Of a DNA stretch of 64,000 nt, positions 1 through 14,914 are shown piece by piece. Origin of the DNA: Moniliella sp. 'wahieum' (Eukaryota; Basidiomycota; Moniliellomycetes; Moniliellales; Moniliellaceae). Below the pieces are notes generated by a model. The model ran no database searches. It was not told where the DNA came from and saw only the letters and a program-made list of their open reading frames with translations. The DNA is taken from assembly GCA_003971905.1 (NCBI GenBank), contig RSEE01000011.1, forward strand, positions 124,001 to 188,000, in the 5' to 3' direction. Positions within the stretch are counted from its first letter, which is position 1, and each line of letters begins with the position of its first letter. The translations under genes and the position numbers were made by a program.

Positions 1-3109
<3,109 letters not shown>

Positions 3110-3900
3110 GGTGGGCGAGGGAGATGGTGGGGGAGCAGCAGCGCGGCGGCCGCCGTGCTGGGCAGCGTCGGCCGCCCCGCCGGGTGGGGGCCCTGTCGCT
3201 TAGTTCAGCCTGTCGCACTGCCTGCGGTGCGCAGCCGTGGAAGAAAAAAGGAGGCACGCGGGCAGTGCTTCTGCGCGCTGCTGCCTGAAAAAACAGGCAG
3301 CATGCAGCCACGCAGCCGGCACGGCGCCACAGCCAGCCGCCCCTCGCTCCTCCAGCTTCTGCCCGCTTCGGTGCAACCGGCGGGCCCTTACCTCAGCCCC
3401 GAGGCCCGCCTCTGCCCTTGCCACTCGAACGACCCCGCGCAGCGGGACTGGTTACTACTGCGAGGCCACGTGATGCGATTGGCTTGTTTGGTGCGCTGCT
3501 TGCTGCCGACACACACGCAAGACCGTCCTCACCAGGGTATGCACTTCGACCACTTGGGTGGCCCATGTATTTGCCACCCACCGCAGGGTTATATCATCGC
3601 TTCATTCCTTCAAGGCGGCAACCCTTCATACCATCTGGCATACGGGCCAAACAACATCCCCGGTTCTATTGTCGTGAGCCATTTTGCCGCATTACATCCC
3701 TCGGCAGAAGAGCTATCAGTGTCCCTTCCTTCCTAGGCTTCACTTCTCAGTCAAGTAATCCTATCCGCCTTTCTAGCGTCCGAATGACGAAACTGGCTGA
3801 AGCAAAATCAAGGTCCGAAAAGTGTGCGCAGGTATGGGGCCGAAGTAGAGACTGGAGGCGAGATGTAGGAGGGAAGGGAAGGGAAGGATGCCATGGGTTA
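3110..3900. other. Intergenic between DED1 and SH3 gene; DED1 leader
   Basis: GC-rich to about 3450, then more mixed sequence. It should hold the DED1 promoter and the 3' untranslated region of the SH3 gene. I see no convincing gene or RNA. Confidence 0.4.
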
Positions 3901-4883
3901 TTAGAAGATGTCGCCAATGATGCCAACTGTTGCTCCAACTGCCAAACCGCCAACCACGGCCTGGCCAACATTCGAGTTGGCCATCTTGCTAAACTTGGCT
4001 CTGCGCGCTTTCATCGTCGCGTCCGATTCCCTTTGTGTCCCAGAGCTGTGGGGGGGTAGTATCCTCCGGAGGTCCGTAGTTACCGTACCCGCCCGGACCA
4101 GGTGGGGCAGGGTAGGCAGTTGGTGCAGCATCGTACATTGGGGCGCCCGTATAGTAATCCGTCCGAGGCCCCAACGCCACTGGGGCGTTTGGCACCGCCG
4201 CCTCATAACTCGGGGGGGAGTCCTTTGCTCCTATGGCTGAGGAGCGGTGAGGGGGAAGAGCGGGGGGTGCCTTGACCAGCTCGACATAATTTGCTGGAAA
4301 GAGACGGTTGTTCGCCTCTGGCCCCTTCGCACCCACTCGGTGGCCCTTCCACCAATCCTCGGTCGTCCGCTCCACAACAACCAACAAATCGCCTTTACTA
4401 AAGCCCAACTCATCTTCTGCCGAGGCCGAATAATCCCACTTGGCTTTGGCTCGTTCCCCCTTTTCGTCCTGAGGTGGAGTGGGGGCAACCCGCTTTGTGG
4501 GAGCCGGGGGAGGGGCGCGCTTGGGCACGCCCTTCACCCCTGTGCCGCCTTGGCTGCGGGCGGTCCTGATGGCGGGGTCAGCCCACCCAGACGAGCGGTT
4601 AGACTGGCCACCGATGGGCGCCCGCCTTGATCGGTTGCAGGTGAGGAGTATCCAGAGGCAGGTGTGGGGGCTGAGACGTAAGAGGCCGTGCGCGATGGTG
4701 CGGCGCTGAGCCCGGGGCTGGGCCTGGGTGGGTGGATACCGCGCTGGCCGGTTGGGCGCCCTGGTGGCGGGCAACGGGTGCAGTGAGAGCGTCTAAAGCA
4801 TTTTGGTCGATGGCACCGCGCTGGTGCAATTCCTGGGCAGCCTGGAGAACGTTGGCAATGGTGTAGGCACTGGTCGCTTCCAT
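3901..4883 (-). CDS. SH3-domain adaptor protein (Lsb/Pin3-like)
   Basis: Starts MEATSAYTIANVLQAAQELH at 4883. A Pro-rich linker follows (PKRAPPPAPTKRVAPTPP), then one SH3 domain with the ALYDY-type opening AKWDYSASAEDELGF, the DWWKG motif and the closing LFPANYVELV. After this comes a Pro/Tyr/Gly-rich stretch (PPSYEAAVP, GGYGNYGPP) and a small hydrophobic tail, NVGQAVVGGLAVGATVGII, ending GDIF. This layout matches fungal single-SH3 actin-patch/Las17-binding proteins of the Lsb1/Pin3 kind. At least two frame shifts are needed to read it through. It is divergent from LTV1 with 266 bp between the starts, so the two may share a promoter. The exact orthologue is not certain. Confidence 0.75.
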
Positions 4884-5149
4884 CGTGTGGTTTGTGCGCA
4901 GTGGTGGCGGGGCAGATCGTTGGCCGGGCGGCTTGGCGCAAGCGCTCGCTCAGCTGAGCACCCCAAGTTTGATACTTTGAAAGGGGATATGCACGTGATG
5001 AGAGCGAGATGGCGGAAGTGCACCTAGACAAGCGGCAGGACGAGTGCGGCGGAATGGCGCAGGGGGTTGCACCGCTGATTTTTTGGGCTGGGCTGGTCGG
5101 ATTCTGCTTTGGCCCAGCCCGCTGCTACCCAGCAACACCACCGTCCAGC

Positions 5150-7249
5150 ATGTCCAAGTCCATCTGGCGCGGGCCGAAGGCACAGCACTTTGAGCTCGTT
5201 CATCGTTCGCAGCGCGACCCGCTCGCCAACGACCCTGATTCTGACCAGCGCGTGCTCGCTCCGCGCCAGCGGGCCAACGAGGTCCGCCGCCAGAAGGGCT
5301 CGGGCCTGACCCGCAGCCAGCTCGAGCAGGCTGGCGCTGCGTCGGGCCAGCGGGCCAAGGGTGTGGGAGGCGGCGCGCTACGGCATCTACTATGACGATA
5401 CCGACTACGACTATATGCAGCATCTCAAGACCGTCGGCCAGGGCGGTGAGGCCACCGAGGATGACGCTCCTGCCGGGCCGACCTTCTTGCTTGAGGCGCC
5501 CACGAAAACGAAGGCGCCCAAACCGGCGCCACTGGCAACCGGTATCGCTTTCAAGGATGCCACCGCTCCACCGTCTGTCGGGGAGGCTTCTTCCGTTTCT
5601 CACGGGATCCAGCTTCCGCCCGAGGCCTTGCCATCGGCCCTCGAGCTGAACCAGCCCTACCGCCACGCCCCCGGGAAAAAGGAGGGAGAGGTGCATGGTT
5701 TGCAGCCTGGTCTGAATGCCCACTTGCGCCAACGCTCGAAGCGTTGGACGATGAGGAGTTTGTTGAGGACGATCTGGAAGATGACTTTTTTGAAGGCATT
5801 GTTCAGGAGGGTGTGCAGAATGGTCCTGAGCCCGACTGGATGGAGCAAGCGCCTGAGGGTGACGAACGTCTCTGGATGAGCACTGCCGATCTGATTCAGG
5901 CCAAGGCCGAGCAGGGAGGAGATTGACGAGGAGAACCTCTCTCTGACCGAACGGGTGGCCCTGTTCAAGGCTGGAGGCCTGCCGGGGATGCAACGGCCTA
6001 GCTACTCTGATGAGGAAGAGGAGGAAGAAGCGGCGGATGAGGTGGGGTCTCTACGCGGTCTTCCATCAGCAGCCAGGAGGGCGCCCCGAGCGGCATCTTC
6101 CACAGGCGGCTCCTCTTCTATCTTTGGCGACGAAAAAAAGAAAAAGAAGGCCGGTGTGAAAGCTCGGTATGCGGCATCGCAAGCGGGCAAGTCTGCGTTT
6201 AGTATGTCGAGCAGTGCGATGAGTCGCAACAAGGGTCTCTCCGAGGTCGACACCCGTTTCGATGCCGTGCTGCGTCAATATGGCCGTCTCAACACGGACG
6301 ACGATGACGTGGCTGCGTTTGGTGCCGGCGTCGATGACGAGGACGATCAAGAGATCGCGATGGAGGCGGAAGCTCGGGCGGAGGCCGAGGAGGCTGAAGA
6401 GGAAGAGGCGGCCGAGATGGAGATGACTGAGGCTCAAAAGCAAGCTTTGGACCGAGCCATGAACGACTTTATGGACCATTATGGACGTCTATGGTGGCAA
6501 GCTGGCTCCCAAGCTTGGCGACCGTGGAACGTCGGCGGCGGATAAGGTGGGACTGCTTCGCCAGAGCTTAGGAGAGGCTCGGATGCCGATGAAGCTACGT
6601 GGGCTGCCGAGCAGCAAGAGTATGAGCAGAACCCCGACGCTGGCATGCCCGAGGTTCGCATCATTGGTTCCAACCGTGAAAAGTGGGACGTGGAGACCAT
6701 TCTCTCCACTCGAACCAACCTAGAGAACCATCCGCGCACGATCAGCGCCGCCAGCGTCAGCATTGCCGCCTCAGTGCGTACGCCCCCACGACGTTGGGTA
6801 GCCAGCGCATCTCGGCCCGCGGTATGCTTGGGCCGGATGTGGAGCCTAAAGTGAAGGTGGATCTGCGGACAGGGATGTCCAAGGTGGTTGGTTTCCAGAA
6901 GCGCAGGGCGGGGCCCTCGAGCGCTTCGTCGGACCAGTCCGCTCTCCCCTCCGAAGTTGCTGAGGATCAAGAGCCTCAAGACGATGCAGCCGGCGAGAGT
7001 GGTACCGAGTCGGACGATACCATTGGCCCCTTTACCGTTGGCACCATCACAAGGCCCAAAGGGGAGAGTTGAGGACAAGAAGGCGCGGAAGCAAGCGGCC
7101 AGCACGACAAGCAGCTGCGTCGAACAAAAGGCCGCACCAAACAGGCGTTCAAATCCGAGGCCAAGCGCCAGGCGAGCATGCGGGGTGCTGCTGCTGCCAA
7201 GGCTGGCGACGTATCGTCGGCAGAGCGTGCCGGTGCGTTGCGTCTGTAG
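5150..7249 (+). CDS. LTV1: Ribosome biogenesis factor Ltv1 (40S export/maturation)
   Basis: Ltv1 binds pre-40S particles with Enp1 and Rps3 and leaves after phosphorylation by casein kinase. The start MSKSIWRGPKAQ is followed by the family hallmark HFELVHRSQRDPLANDP. Further on are DDTDYDYMQHLK, long acidic runs (DEEEEEEAADE, AEAEEAEEEEAAEMEM), a FDAVLRQYGRL segment and a basic C-terminal helix with KQAFKSEAKRQASMRG before SSAERAGALRL and TAG at 7247-7249. Reading frames change repeatedly (near 5370, 5690, 5925, 6480, 6780, 7070) while similarity continues, so the breaks are likely sequence errors. An in-frame ATG lies upstream at 5009 but its extension does not resemble the family, so I chose 5150. 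Confidence 0.9.
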
Positions 7250-8099
7250 TGGCTTTTTGAGGAGGCCCATCTCTGTCCCTTGGGTGGGTCCTGCTACTTC
7301 TGTCCCCAGCATCGTGTCTGATTGCATTTCCATTTACCCCTCGAGCATGGCATGCCGAACAACATGCAACTCAGTAACAATCTTTCCGCTGTTTCGTTGT
7401 ATCCACGTGTAAGCCATATTCTATTCTCCTACTAATAGTAAGTAGATCTCTCATGACGCACGCCGCGTTTCAGATAAAGTGCTCAAGCTGTTGGTATGCG
7501 TATGTGTTGGTGGTGATACAGCATGTGTAGATGTAGCCTGTAACGGCACAAGGTAACGTACTGTGTTGGTCGATGAACGTGTCTGTCATATATACAACTA
7601 AGCCAAGTGAAAGGTGTTGGATCGGATACTGCAAATCTCCTGCGCATACACACTCGACCGTTTCCGCACTGACCACTGTGACCATCGGGCCACGCATCCG
7701 GCCGTTCTCGTCACTCCCACGGCCGAGGTCTCGCAGCGGGGCTTGTTTTCATGACTTTCTCCTCCCGGTTGATAGGCAGCCGGCGATAGCTCCATTCCAC
7801 CTGTGGTCCAAGCAATGCGCTGGTGGACCAAGCGTCCCGTGACGATGTGATGAATGGGGGGGGATGGATGAAGACAAGTGTTCTTTGTTTAGTAGGGGAT
7901 TCAAGACGATTAGAGAAGGGATGACCAAGATAAAGAAGAGCACAAGAGCAACGTGTTCCCTGGCAACAAGCAAAGCGAAAGACGGTGGTTCGGTCGGTGG
8001 ACCGACAACAGAAAAGGAAGGGAGCGATGGCGGAAACCGTCGAACGGTGACAGATATGCCAGACAGCGCCAAAAGCGGACCTTATCCTGCGCTTAGTGC
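7250..8099. other. Intergenic between convergent LTV1 and PDK1-like gene
   Basis: AT-richer than the flanking genes; it should contain both 3' untranslated regions. Short open frames exist on both strands but none resembles a protein I know. No RNA gene seen. Confidence 0.4.
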
Positions 8100-11000
8100 T
8101 CAATGGGCATTAGGGGCGCCGCGGCCGGGGTCCCGCAACTGCCGCCGGGGAGATGAGGGAGTGGGTTCCGAGAGCGTGAGGGTCAACTGATTCGACGTGG
8201 AGATGTGCGAAACAGGCGTCTGGTAGGCTTGGCCCTGAAGCAGGGCGGCGGGGTCGCAGTCCGGTCGAGTGCAGTTGCGCCACGGTGGGCGCTGGGGAGG
8301 CCATCACCCGCGCAGTGCACGGAGCCAATACGCATTGTCGCCGGACGGGTCTTCGTAGTAAAACTGCGTTTGGACGCTGTCGTGAGCACAAACGCTTTCG
8401 AACCGCGTGGCTCAAGGGAGAGCACCACGTCGGGCTCAGTAGGGGCAGAAGAGGTAGCGTCTTGCTCTTCTACCATCCGCAGGTTTGGACGGCCAGCGGA
8501 AGACGGGCCACCAGGCATCGACCAAGGCGAAGCACAAATCGACCTTGAGAGTACCTGGCCCAGGGGCGGTTGACACACACCAAGCGTACAAAGTCGGTCA
8601 GGACCAAGTCACGCCGTTTCGGCGAAAAGAGGTAGGCAGCACCCGACTTGCGCTGCAAAACAGGAGCTGCAAGAACAATGTTCTCCCCGGGACGGAGGCG
8701 CCAAGCATGGTCCACGGCCCCACTTGTTGTCGCAGATGCCTCGTCGGCAGCAGGGCTAGACTGAGCCAGGCCAGTTGCCTCATTCCGTCCCTCGGTGGAC
8801 GGAGTGGGGGGCGTGCTGGGCTGAGCAAGGGTGTGGCCAAGCAGGCTGGATCGACGGAAGAATAGGCGCGACGGAGAGGAAGGCTTGGCGGCGTCTTGTC
8901 CTTGTACCACGCTGGCCAGCCCATGAACAGGAACAGGGAAGAGCGCTCACCCGACGGGGCCGTACGGTGGCGTGGGGTCGCCCGAAGGGGGAGGGCACGG
9001 GTGTGTTGGCCCCTGCCGCATATGACGCAGCGGACGAAATGATGGTGTGCGTGGGGGGCACAGCGGGTTCGCGGGCATGCCCACCGGGTTCACGTGGAGC
9101 AGCAGCAGCAGACACGGGACCTGGTGGGACGATCGAAGCCTGCGAGGCAAATTCAGACGAGGGGCGAGGTGCAGTGGTCGAGGCAGTGGTGCTAGTAGGA
9201 AAAGGCGTGCGCGCATCCGAGGTGGGTGTCGCGTGGGAGTGGTCGCCTTGGGCGCGAGCAAGGCCTTGGAGAGCTGCCGTTTCGCTTTTTGACGAAGCTT
9301 GCTCGACTTGAGCCTGTCTCGCACCTTGGAGGGCGAGGGACGGTCCATCTGCTGAGCCGATCCAACCGAGACGGGGCGGGTAGCGTGAGTCCTCGGTGGC
9401 AGACTCGAGGCAGAAGACTCTACGGGCCGCAGGGCATACCAGTCGGGCCAGAAGCGGGCGGCCGAACGGGCATAGGCCCATTGCTCGTGTGACGCTGCAG
9501 GCTCGATTCGTACCCCGAAGGGGCAAGGCTGGAACGATCATCCAGCTCGTTGTCCGCATCATCCACCTCAGCGGCCTCAGCCACAGGAGCACCATATACT
9601 GCTTGTCCCTCCGCTAGTCAAGGAAGGTGACGCTTTTGATCCTGGGGGTCACCCCTCGTCCCGCCCATGGCCGCTGAGGGCCTGCCGAGACGATCGAGGG
9701 CGAGCGGACAGACGCAGAGTACCTCTCATCCTCTGTCGGTGCCATTTCGGATTCGGTGTCGAACATAGCAAAGACATCTTCCGTTTCCCCCTCTGGAGTT
9801 TTGGGACGCACAACGATTCCCGGTTTGAGCGGCGGGGCAGGTTTCGTCCACAAGTCGCGCCAACCTCGGGGAGGGAGGCGTTGATGCTGCCGTCGGTGCC
9901 CGTAAGGGTTGCATCGCCCTCGTGTGAACTGGTCCCTCAAAGTCGAGGAAAGGAGGGCAGATTCATCGCCCCTCACGTCAACTTGGTCTACTCCGTCAGG
10001 CGGAAGAAAGGGGGTGGACAAGGTCGGACCAACGAGCTTCGCCCAGGCGGTCTCGAGGTTCATGTTGAAGAAATGCCGAAACGAAGGAGCGGGCGGCGGG
10101 GGGAAGAGCAGCGGGGAACGTGACCGGGTCGTGAAGAATTTTTTGGAAGGTGACATACTCGCTAGGCCCCCGGAAAGGCGGCACGCCAGCCGAAGGTGTA
10201 TATGACGGCTCCAAACGCCCACCAGTCGCTCGCAGATGTGGTTTGTTTCGAGTCGAGAAGTTCAGGGGAGACGAATTCAGCGGTACCAACAAACGAGTTG
10301 GCTGTGTCTGCCCTAGGGGAGGGTTGCGCCTCCGACGTTGGCTCGTTAGATGTGTGACTGCCGACAGGGGTGGCCCTGCGCGTCCCGATCAGTACACTTG
10401 GCTGAACCAAAATCAGTGATGCGAATTCGCCACTGAGCATCAAGAAGAATGTTCTCCGGCTTCACATCGCGGTGTACAACACCTAAGTTGTGAATGGCAG
10501 CCAGTGTCTGAGCAATCTGGGCTGCCCAGTAGCGGGTCAATTCCAGCGAGATCGAGCCCAGGCGGGCACGTGAGATGCAAGTCCCCATGAGGCGCCAGTT
10601 CCAAGACAAAGTCTGGTTAAATCAAAGAGGGTCAGACACGGGGTTTTCAACCAAGGGGCAGCAGTAACGTACAGAGACTATGACGGTCCTGGAACGTCCA
10701 GTAAGGTAACGACACCCTTGAGCCGTACACACCGAGACAACGCCTCTTTCTCGATCCCGACGTAACGGCTTTTCTTTTCCCGCATGATGTGAACCTTATC
10801 CACACCTTGATCGCATACGCCGTCTTGCCTTGGGCTTCGCCCGTTGACGCACCAACGAGGCCGCCGGCACTCCGGCAATCGCTTCTGCTGCCGAAACGAC
10901 GATTGGGATTCGCATCCCCCATTGAACCAAGGTGGGAGGGGTCCCCTGCATCCAGCGGGTCGGCGTCTCCGTTGGCGGCCCGGAGAGTTCATCCCATGCC

Positions 11001-13345
11001 ATCAAGACGGAAGAGTAAGATCCCTCGCCCAAGATATCGCCAAAGCTAAAGTCGTCGGGCCACGCGGGGTGCGACGCGGGTGCGACGCGGGCAGAGAGTC
11101 GCCTGTGCGGGTGTCGGTGTTTGGCTGGGTTGAATGCGGTAGGGAGTGACTGGGCCTTCGGGGGTGAAGCCAAGGCAGATGGCAGAGCTTGGTTGGGAGG
11201 AGGAGCCAATTTGGGAGTCCAAGGAGTAGGTGTGTGTGGTGACAAGGCCGGTTGCCCGACAAGTAGGACGTCGAGACGGGTGTTGTGGCGCCGGGTGAGT
11301 TTGCCAGCTGACGGGTTGGGAACGGCATGGCCGCCGTGGGTGTACGAGGCGTGGCATTTTCCGTAGTTGACACGGAAAAGGTGCTGTAAGGTCCCATTGC
11401 GCGATCCGCCTTGATTAAGGAGGAACCTCGTTCTTCCCCCCGGGCGGCTAGAGCTGTATCGGGAGACAGACCGAAGGGGGTCCATTCCGCCTTGTTCTGC
11501 TGTGGCGACTGCCCACTGAGCACCGTGGCAGCCGAGTCAGCTGTCGTGGAGCGAGTAAAAGACGGACGAGGGGAAGGTTGAGGGCCAAAGGGTCGTCCAT
11601 GGCGACCGAAGCGGCGCAGCTGCAGCAACAGCAGCTGCTCTCTCACTAGCTCCATCGGCACCTTGACGAAGATGTGGTGGCGCCGGCCGAATAGGAGGTT
11701 CGGCAGCCAAGCGCACGTTACCTTGATCGGTGCTTGCAAGCGGAAGGAAACGGAGCCCTAGGCCGGCAAAGTCGTCCGCCGTCAGAACACCTCCGCTCGA
11801 CTCTTGGGAACGCCATTTTCATCAACTAGTTCTTCTTGTGAGGGGCAACTCCACCGCACCAGTACCCATACGCTCTAGCGCTGGAAGACGCAACTCGGGA
11901 GCTGCCTCACGGCCCGATTCGCCAGTTTCGTCGGGTTGAGGAGCCACAATCGATATTTTTGGATGCGAGTCGTCAGCATTGCTGGAGTACTCGGTATCCC
12001 CATCCGCACCCTGAAAGGACAAAGACGGGAGAAGTACGGATCCAGATTGAATAGGCGACGTTTCGGGATGCAGAGGAGGCCGCCGGTGAGGCGTGGCCTG
12101 CCCATCCAGTAGGATGTCTGATGATGGCGGTGGGTTCAATGCAGACCACTTGACAAACTCGGCGGGGGTCAGCGTTGGCGCCAGTACTCAGCTTGGGCGT
12201 GGTAGGGGCCTGCCCCTGCCGTCGCATCAAAGGCCAGGCTCGGAATCGTTCAACGTGTCCGGCAAATACGCCGCTGCTGCCGAAGTGGGGGCGGGACAGG
12301 CGATGGTCGGAGCGGCAGAGATGGGACGGGACGAGGGGGAACGAGCCGAGTAAGCGTGGGTGTTGTGCCTGTTTCTGGCATATTGGGCTCGGCGTTTGTG
12401 CCTGGGACGGAATGGTGATGGTCTGGGTGGAGCTGCGCTGTTGAGGACGGGAGAGGGCGGCACGTAGGGGGAAGGCGGTGTCGCCGATGCGGAAACAGGG
12501 GAGGAGGCCACCTGGGTTGCGGGGTTGGTGTCAAGCTGAGGTGATTGAATTCAGGGACGAGGGGCGAGCTCATGTCCCGGCTACGTCGGTTGGAAAGCAG
12601 CGCGGCCATCGGCGGGGGAGCCCAAGCCCGGAGCATTTCGAAATTGCCATCATGCGCAGTCTCTTTGGGGAGACGGCGCAAAGGCGCGGGGGAGTGTGCC
12701 ATCGTCATGGGTCCGATGGCCGGCGTCAATGAGTTGGACGGAGAGTGCGATGGAGATCCGCCCAGCAAAGGAACAGGACGAGCGGTTTGAACGGACGACA
12801 TGGACCCCACCGAGGCGCCGTACATGGAAGGTGTGTGGGGTGGCGTCGAATGCGAGGCGGCAGCACCCGCGCCCGTGCCCGGGATTGGGCGGGCGGGAGA
12901 GTGCTCCATGCGACGATCGGCGGTGGGGCGGGGGGGGGGAGGGAAAGCAGGCGTCCGTCGCGGCCATCGTCGCGCGGGGGCGGCGACTGGGACTGGCTGG
13001 GCAGGACGGATTCGAGTGTGTTTCCCGAGACGAGCACGGGCCGCTCTGCGCCGGCCGGCTGGGCGGCGGGGCCGGGACAAGGGCTGCTGCGGGGGGCGGG
13101 GCGGGCGGCGCGGCGTAGGCGGCGTAGGCGGCGCGGACGTTGCCGAGGGGCGCGAGGCGGAAGGGGGTGGCCTCGAGGGAGGAGGTGCTGGTGGCGGAGC
13201 TGACGCTGCCGACGGACGTGGCGCGTTCGAGGGACGAGAGGGGCGGGTGGGGGGGCGGGGCGGCGGCGGTGGAGCTGGTGGCGCTGAAGCGGAGGGGGTG
13301 CGGCGGGCGGCGCGGGATGCCTGCGGCGGTGCGCCGCTCGGCCAT
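8100..13345 (-). CDS. PDK1/Pkh-type AGC protein kinase with C-terminal PH domain
   Basis: Phosphoinositide-dependent kinase 1 family; Pkh kinases phosphorylate the activation loops of Ypk, Sch9 and Pkc1 downstream of sphingolipid signals. Kinase landmarks on the minus strand: glycine loop ILGEGSYSSV near 11,000, the Lys of YAIKV near 10,820, HRDVKPENILL near 10,470, DFGSAK near 10,410, the activation loop NSFVGTAEFVSPELL near 10,290, and RDRLG near 10,040. A PH domain follows near 8,690-8,190 (LRPGENIVLAAPVLQRKSG, LVLTDFVRLVCV). Upstream, a Ser/Pro/Ala-rich region continues in broken but protein-like frames to MAERRTAAGIPRRP at 13,345, giving an unusually long N-terminus of roughly 700 residues. 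Alternatively this is a separate gene and the kinase starts near 11,740. Many frame shifts; the 3' end is approximate. Confidence 0.8.
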
Positions 13346-13677
13346 CGTCGGTGGGGGGGCGGCGGCGAGGAGGCTGGCCGAGCAGATGCGGCCGGCGAGC
13401 TGCGGGCCTACTCGGCTGAGTCTGGGGGCTGAGTCTGCCTGGGCCCAGCGCCCCCTGCAGGTCACCTGACCTGGGCGGAACGAAGAGCCGCTGGGCCTGT
13501 GCTGGCTGCAATTTGAAATGCACACAACACACGTGACCAGCAGCGCTGCCCCACGGCGACTGTACCCTGCCTGCACACTCGCCCGCTGCCACGCACACTC
13601 GCCCACTGCCTGGATATCGCATTCGCATTCCATGTCACATGTCACATGTCATCCCAAGCATCCTGCATCCCCCCGCG
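13346..13677. other. Intergenic between Gβ stop and kinase start
   Basis: 332 bp between two tandem minus-strand genes. It contains a repeated gtcacat/cacatgtcac motif at about 13,634-13,652 that also occurs near 16,560-16,600. Confidence 0.4.
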
Positions 13678-14914
13678 CTACGCCGCCCACACCTGCAGGC
13701 GCGCGTCCCAGGACCCCGTGCACAGCGCCTGCCCGTCGGGGCTGACCCCGAGGCACGACACCGGCTCTCGTGGCCCGACAGCACCCCCACCCGCTCCACC
13801 TGCAGCGTGTCCCACAGTTGCACCTGCGGCTCGTCGTGCGCCACGGCCAGCATGCGCCCCGAGTGCGTAAACGCCAGCGACGTGACCGGCTTGCGCAGCA
13901 CCGGGTTCGAGTACTCGGCCAGCTCCCGGTCCGCCCGTAGATCCAGCAGCTTGCTCGTCCCATCCTCCGAGCCCGTCGCAAACCCATTCCCATCGGGGAA
14001 AAAACTCACTGCGTTGATGTCCATCTCGTGCGCATGGAAGCTCTGCACCGATCCCTTGGCACTGTCCACGCGCGTATCCCACAGCTTGGCGTAGCCATCG
14101 CACGCCCCCGAGAGGAAGAGGGACCGGTTGGTCGGGTGGAGAGCAAGGCCCATCACGTCGGCGAATGTTCATAGTACGCGCTTTTGGTCGACCGGTTTCA
14201 ATGTCCCACAGCATGCAGCTCCGGTCGCCCGACGACGTCACCATTTCCCGGTCCGAAATGAAGCGGCAGTGCGACATGAAGGCCGAGTGGCCCACCAGCT
14301 CTCGGGCGGGCTGCGCGGCGTAGGACAGGGAACCGATCGTGTCCGATATGGGATCATCCAGACTCGGCAGGCGAAAGACGTAGCACACATTCTCCAGTCC
14401 GCCCGTGGCCACCAGACGTCCGGAGGGGGAGTAGGCACAGTCCATGACCCATTGGAAGCGGAGAGGTAGGACATGGACCTTGTTGCTGTATGCGTCCCAT
14501 ACCAACAGCTTTCCATCCTGCCCGACCGACACGAGTGCTGCGAGTCGGCAGCCCATTGGAGAGCGTATACTTTAGCAAGGTGGCCCTTGAGCGTGCGGCG
14601 TACGCGCAGCTGGGCGGTGCGAGGGAGAGGGGGAACGGTGCCTTGGCTGACGGCACGGAGTGTAGTATCGCGAGGGCTTCCCTCTGTTGGGCGACCTGTG
14701 CTTTGAGGCCATCGGCCGTGCGGCGAGCGTCGGCAATGCAACGCTGGAGGTGTTCGGCTTCCTCTATTTGCTGTGCTCGAGCAGCTGGGGTAAGGGGAAC
14801 AGTGCCGGCGCTACGCCCCTGAACATGGAGTGGCTGCTGCGCGGAGGAACGGGTGGAGGTGGAGGAGAAGGAGCCGTTGGTGCGGTGAGCCAGCGTGGCG
14901 AGAGGGTAGCTCAT
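13678..14914 (-). CDS. Heterotrimeric G-protein beta subunit (WD40 propeller)
   Basis: Partner of the G-alpha and G-gamma subunits in pheromone/nutrient signalling at the plasma membrane. It begins [16 protein letters not shown] at 14,914 with a Ser-rich extension. Next is the coiled coil that binds gamma ([20 protein letters not shown]), then [20 protein letters not shown] opening the seven-blade propeller. Diagnostic Gβ segments include [66 protein letters not shown] and a final blade ending [12 protein letters not shown] with TAG at 13,678-13,680; Gβ proteins end one strand after this motif. Length is near 340 residues plus the N-terminal extension. There are about four frame shifts, again between matching segments. 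An in-frame upstream extension exists but has no family match. Confidence 0.92.

Noticed and set aside
12650-13645. Long overlapping open frames on both strands in GC-rich, Pro/Ala-rich DNA
   Set aside because: Opposite-strand frames are shadows of the kinase N-terminal region; their Arg/Gly-rich translations match nothing.
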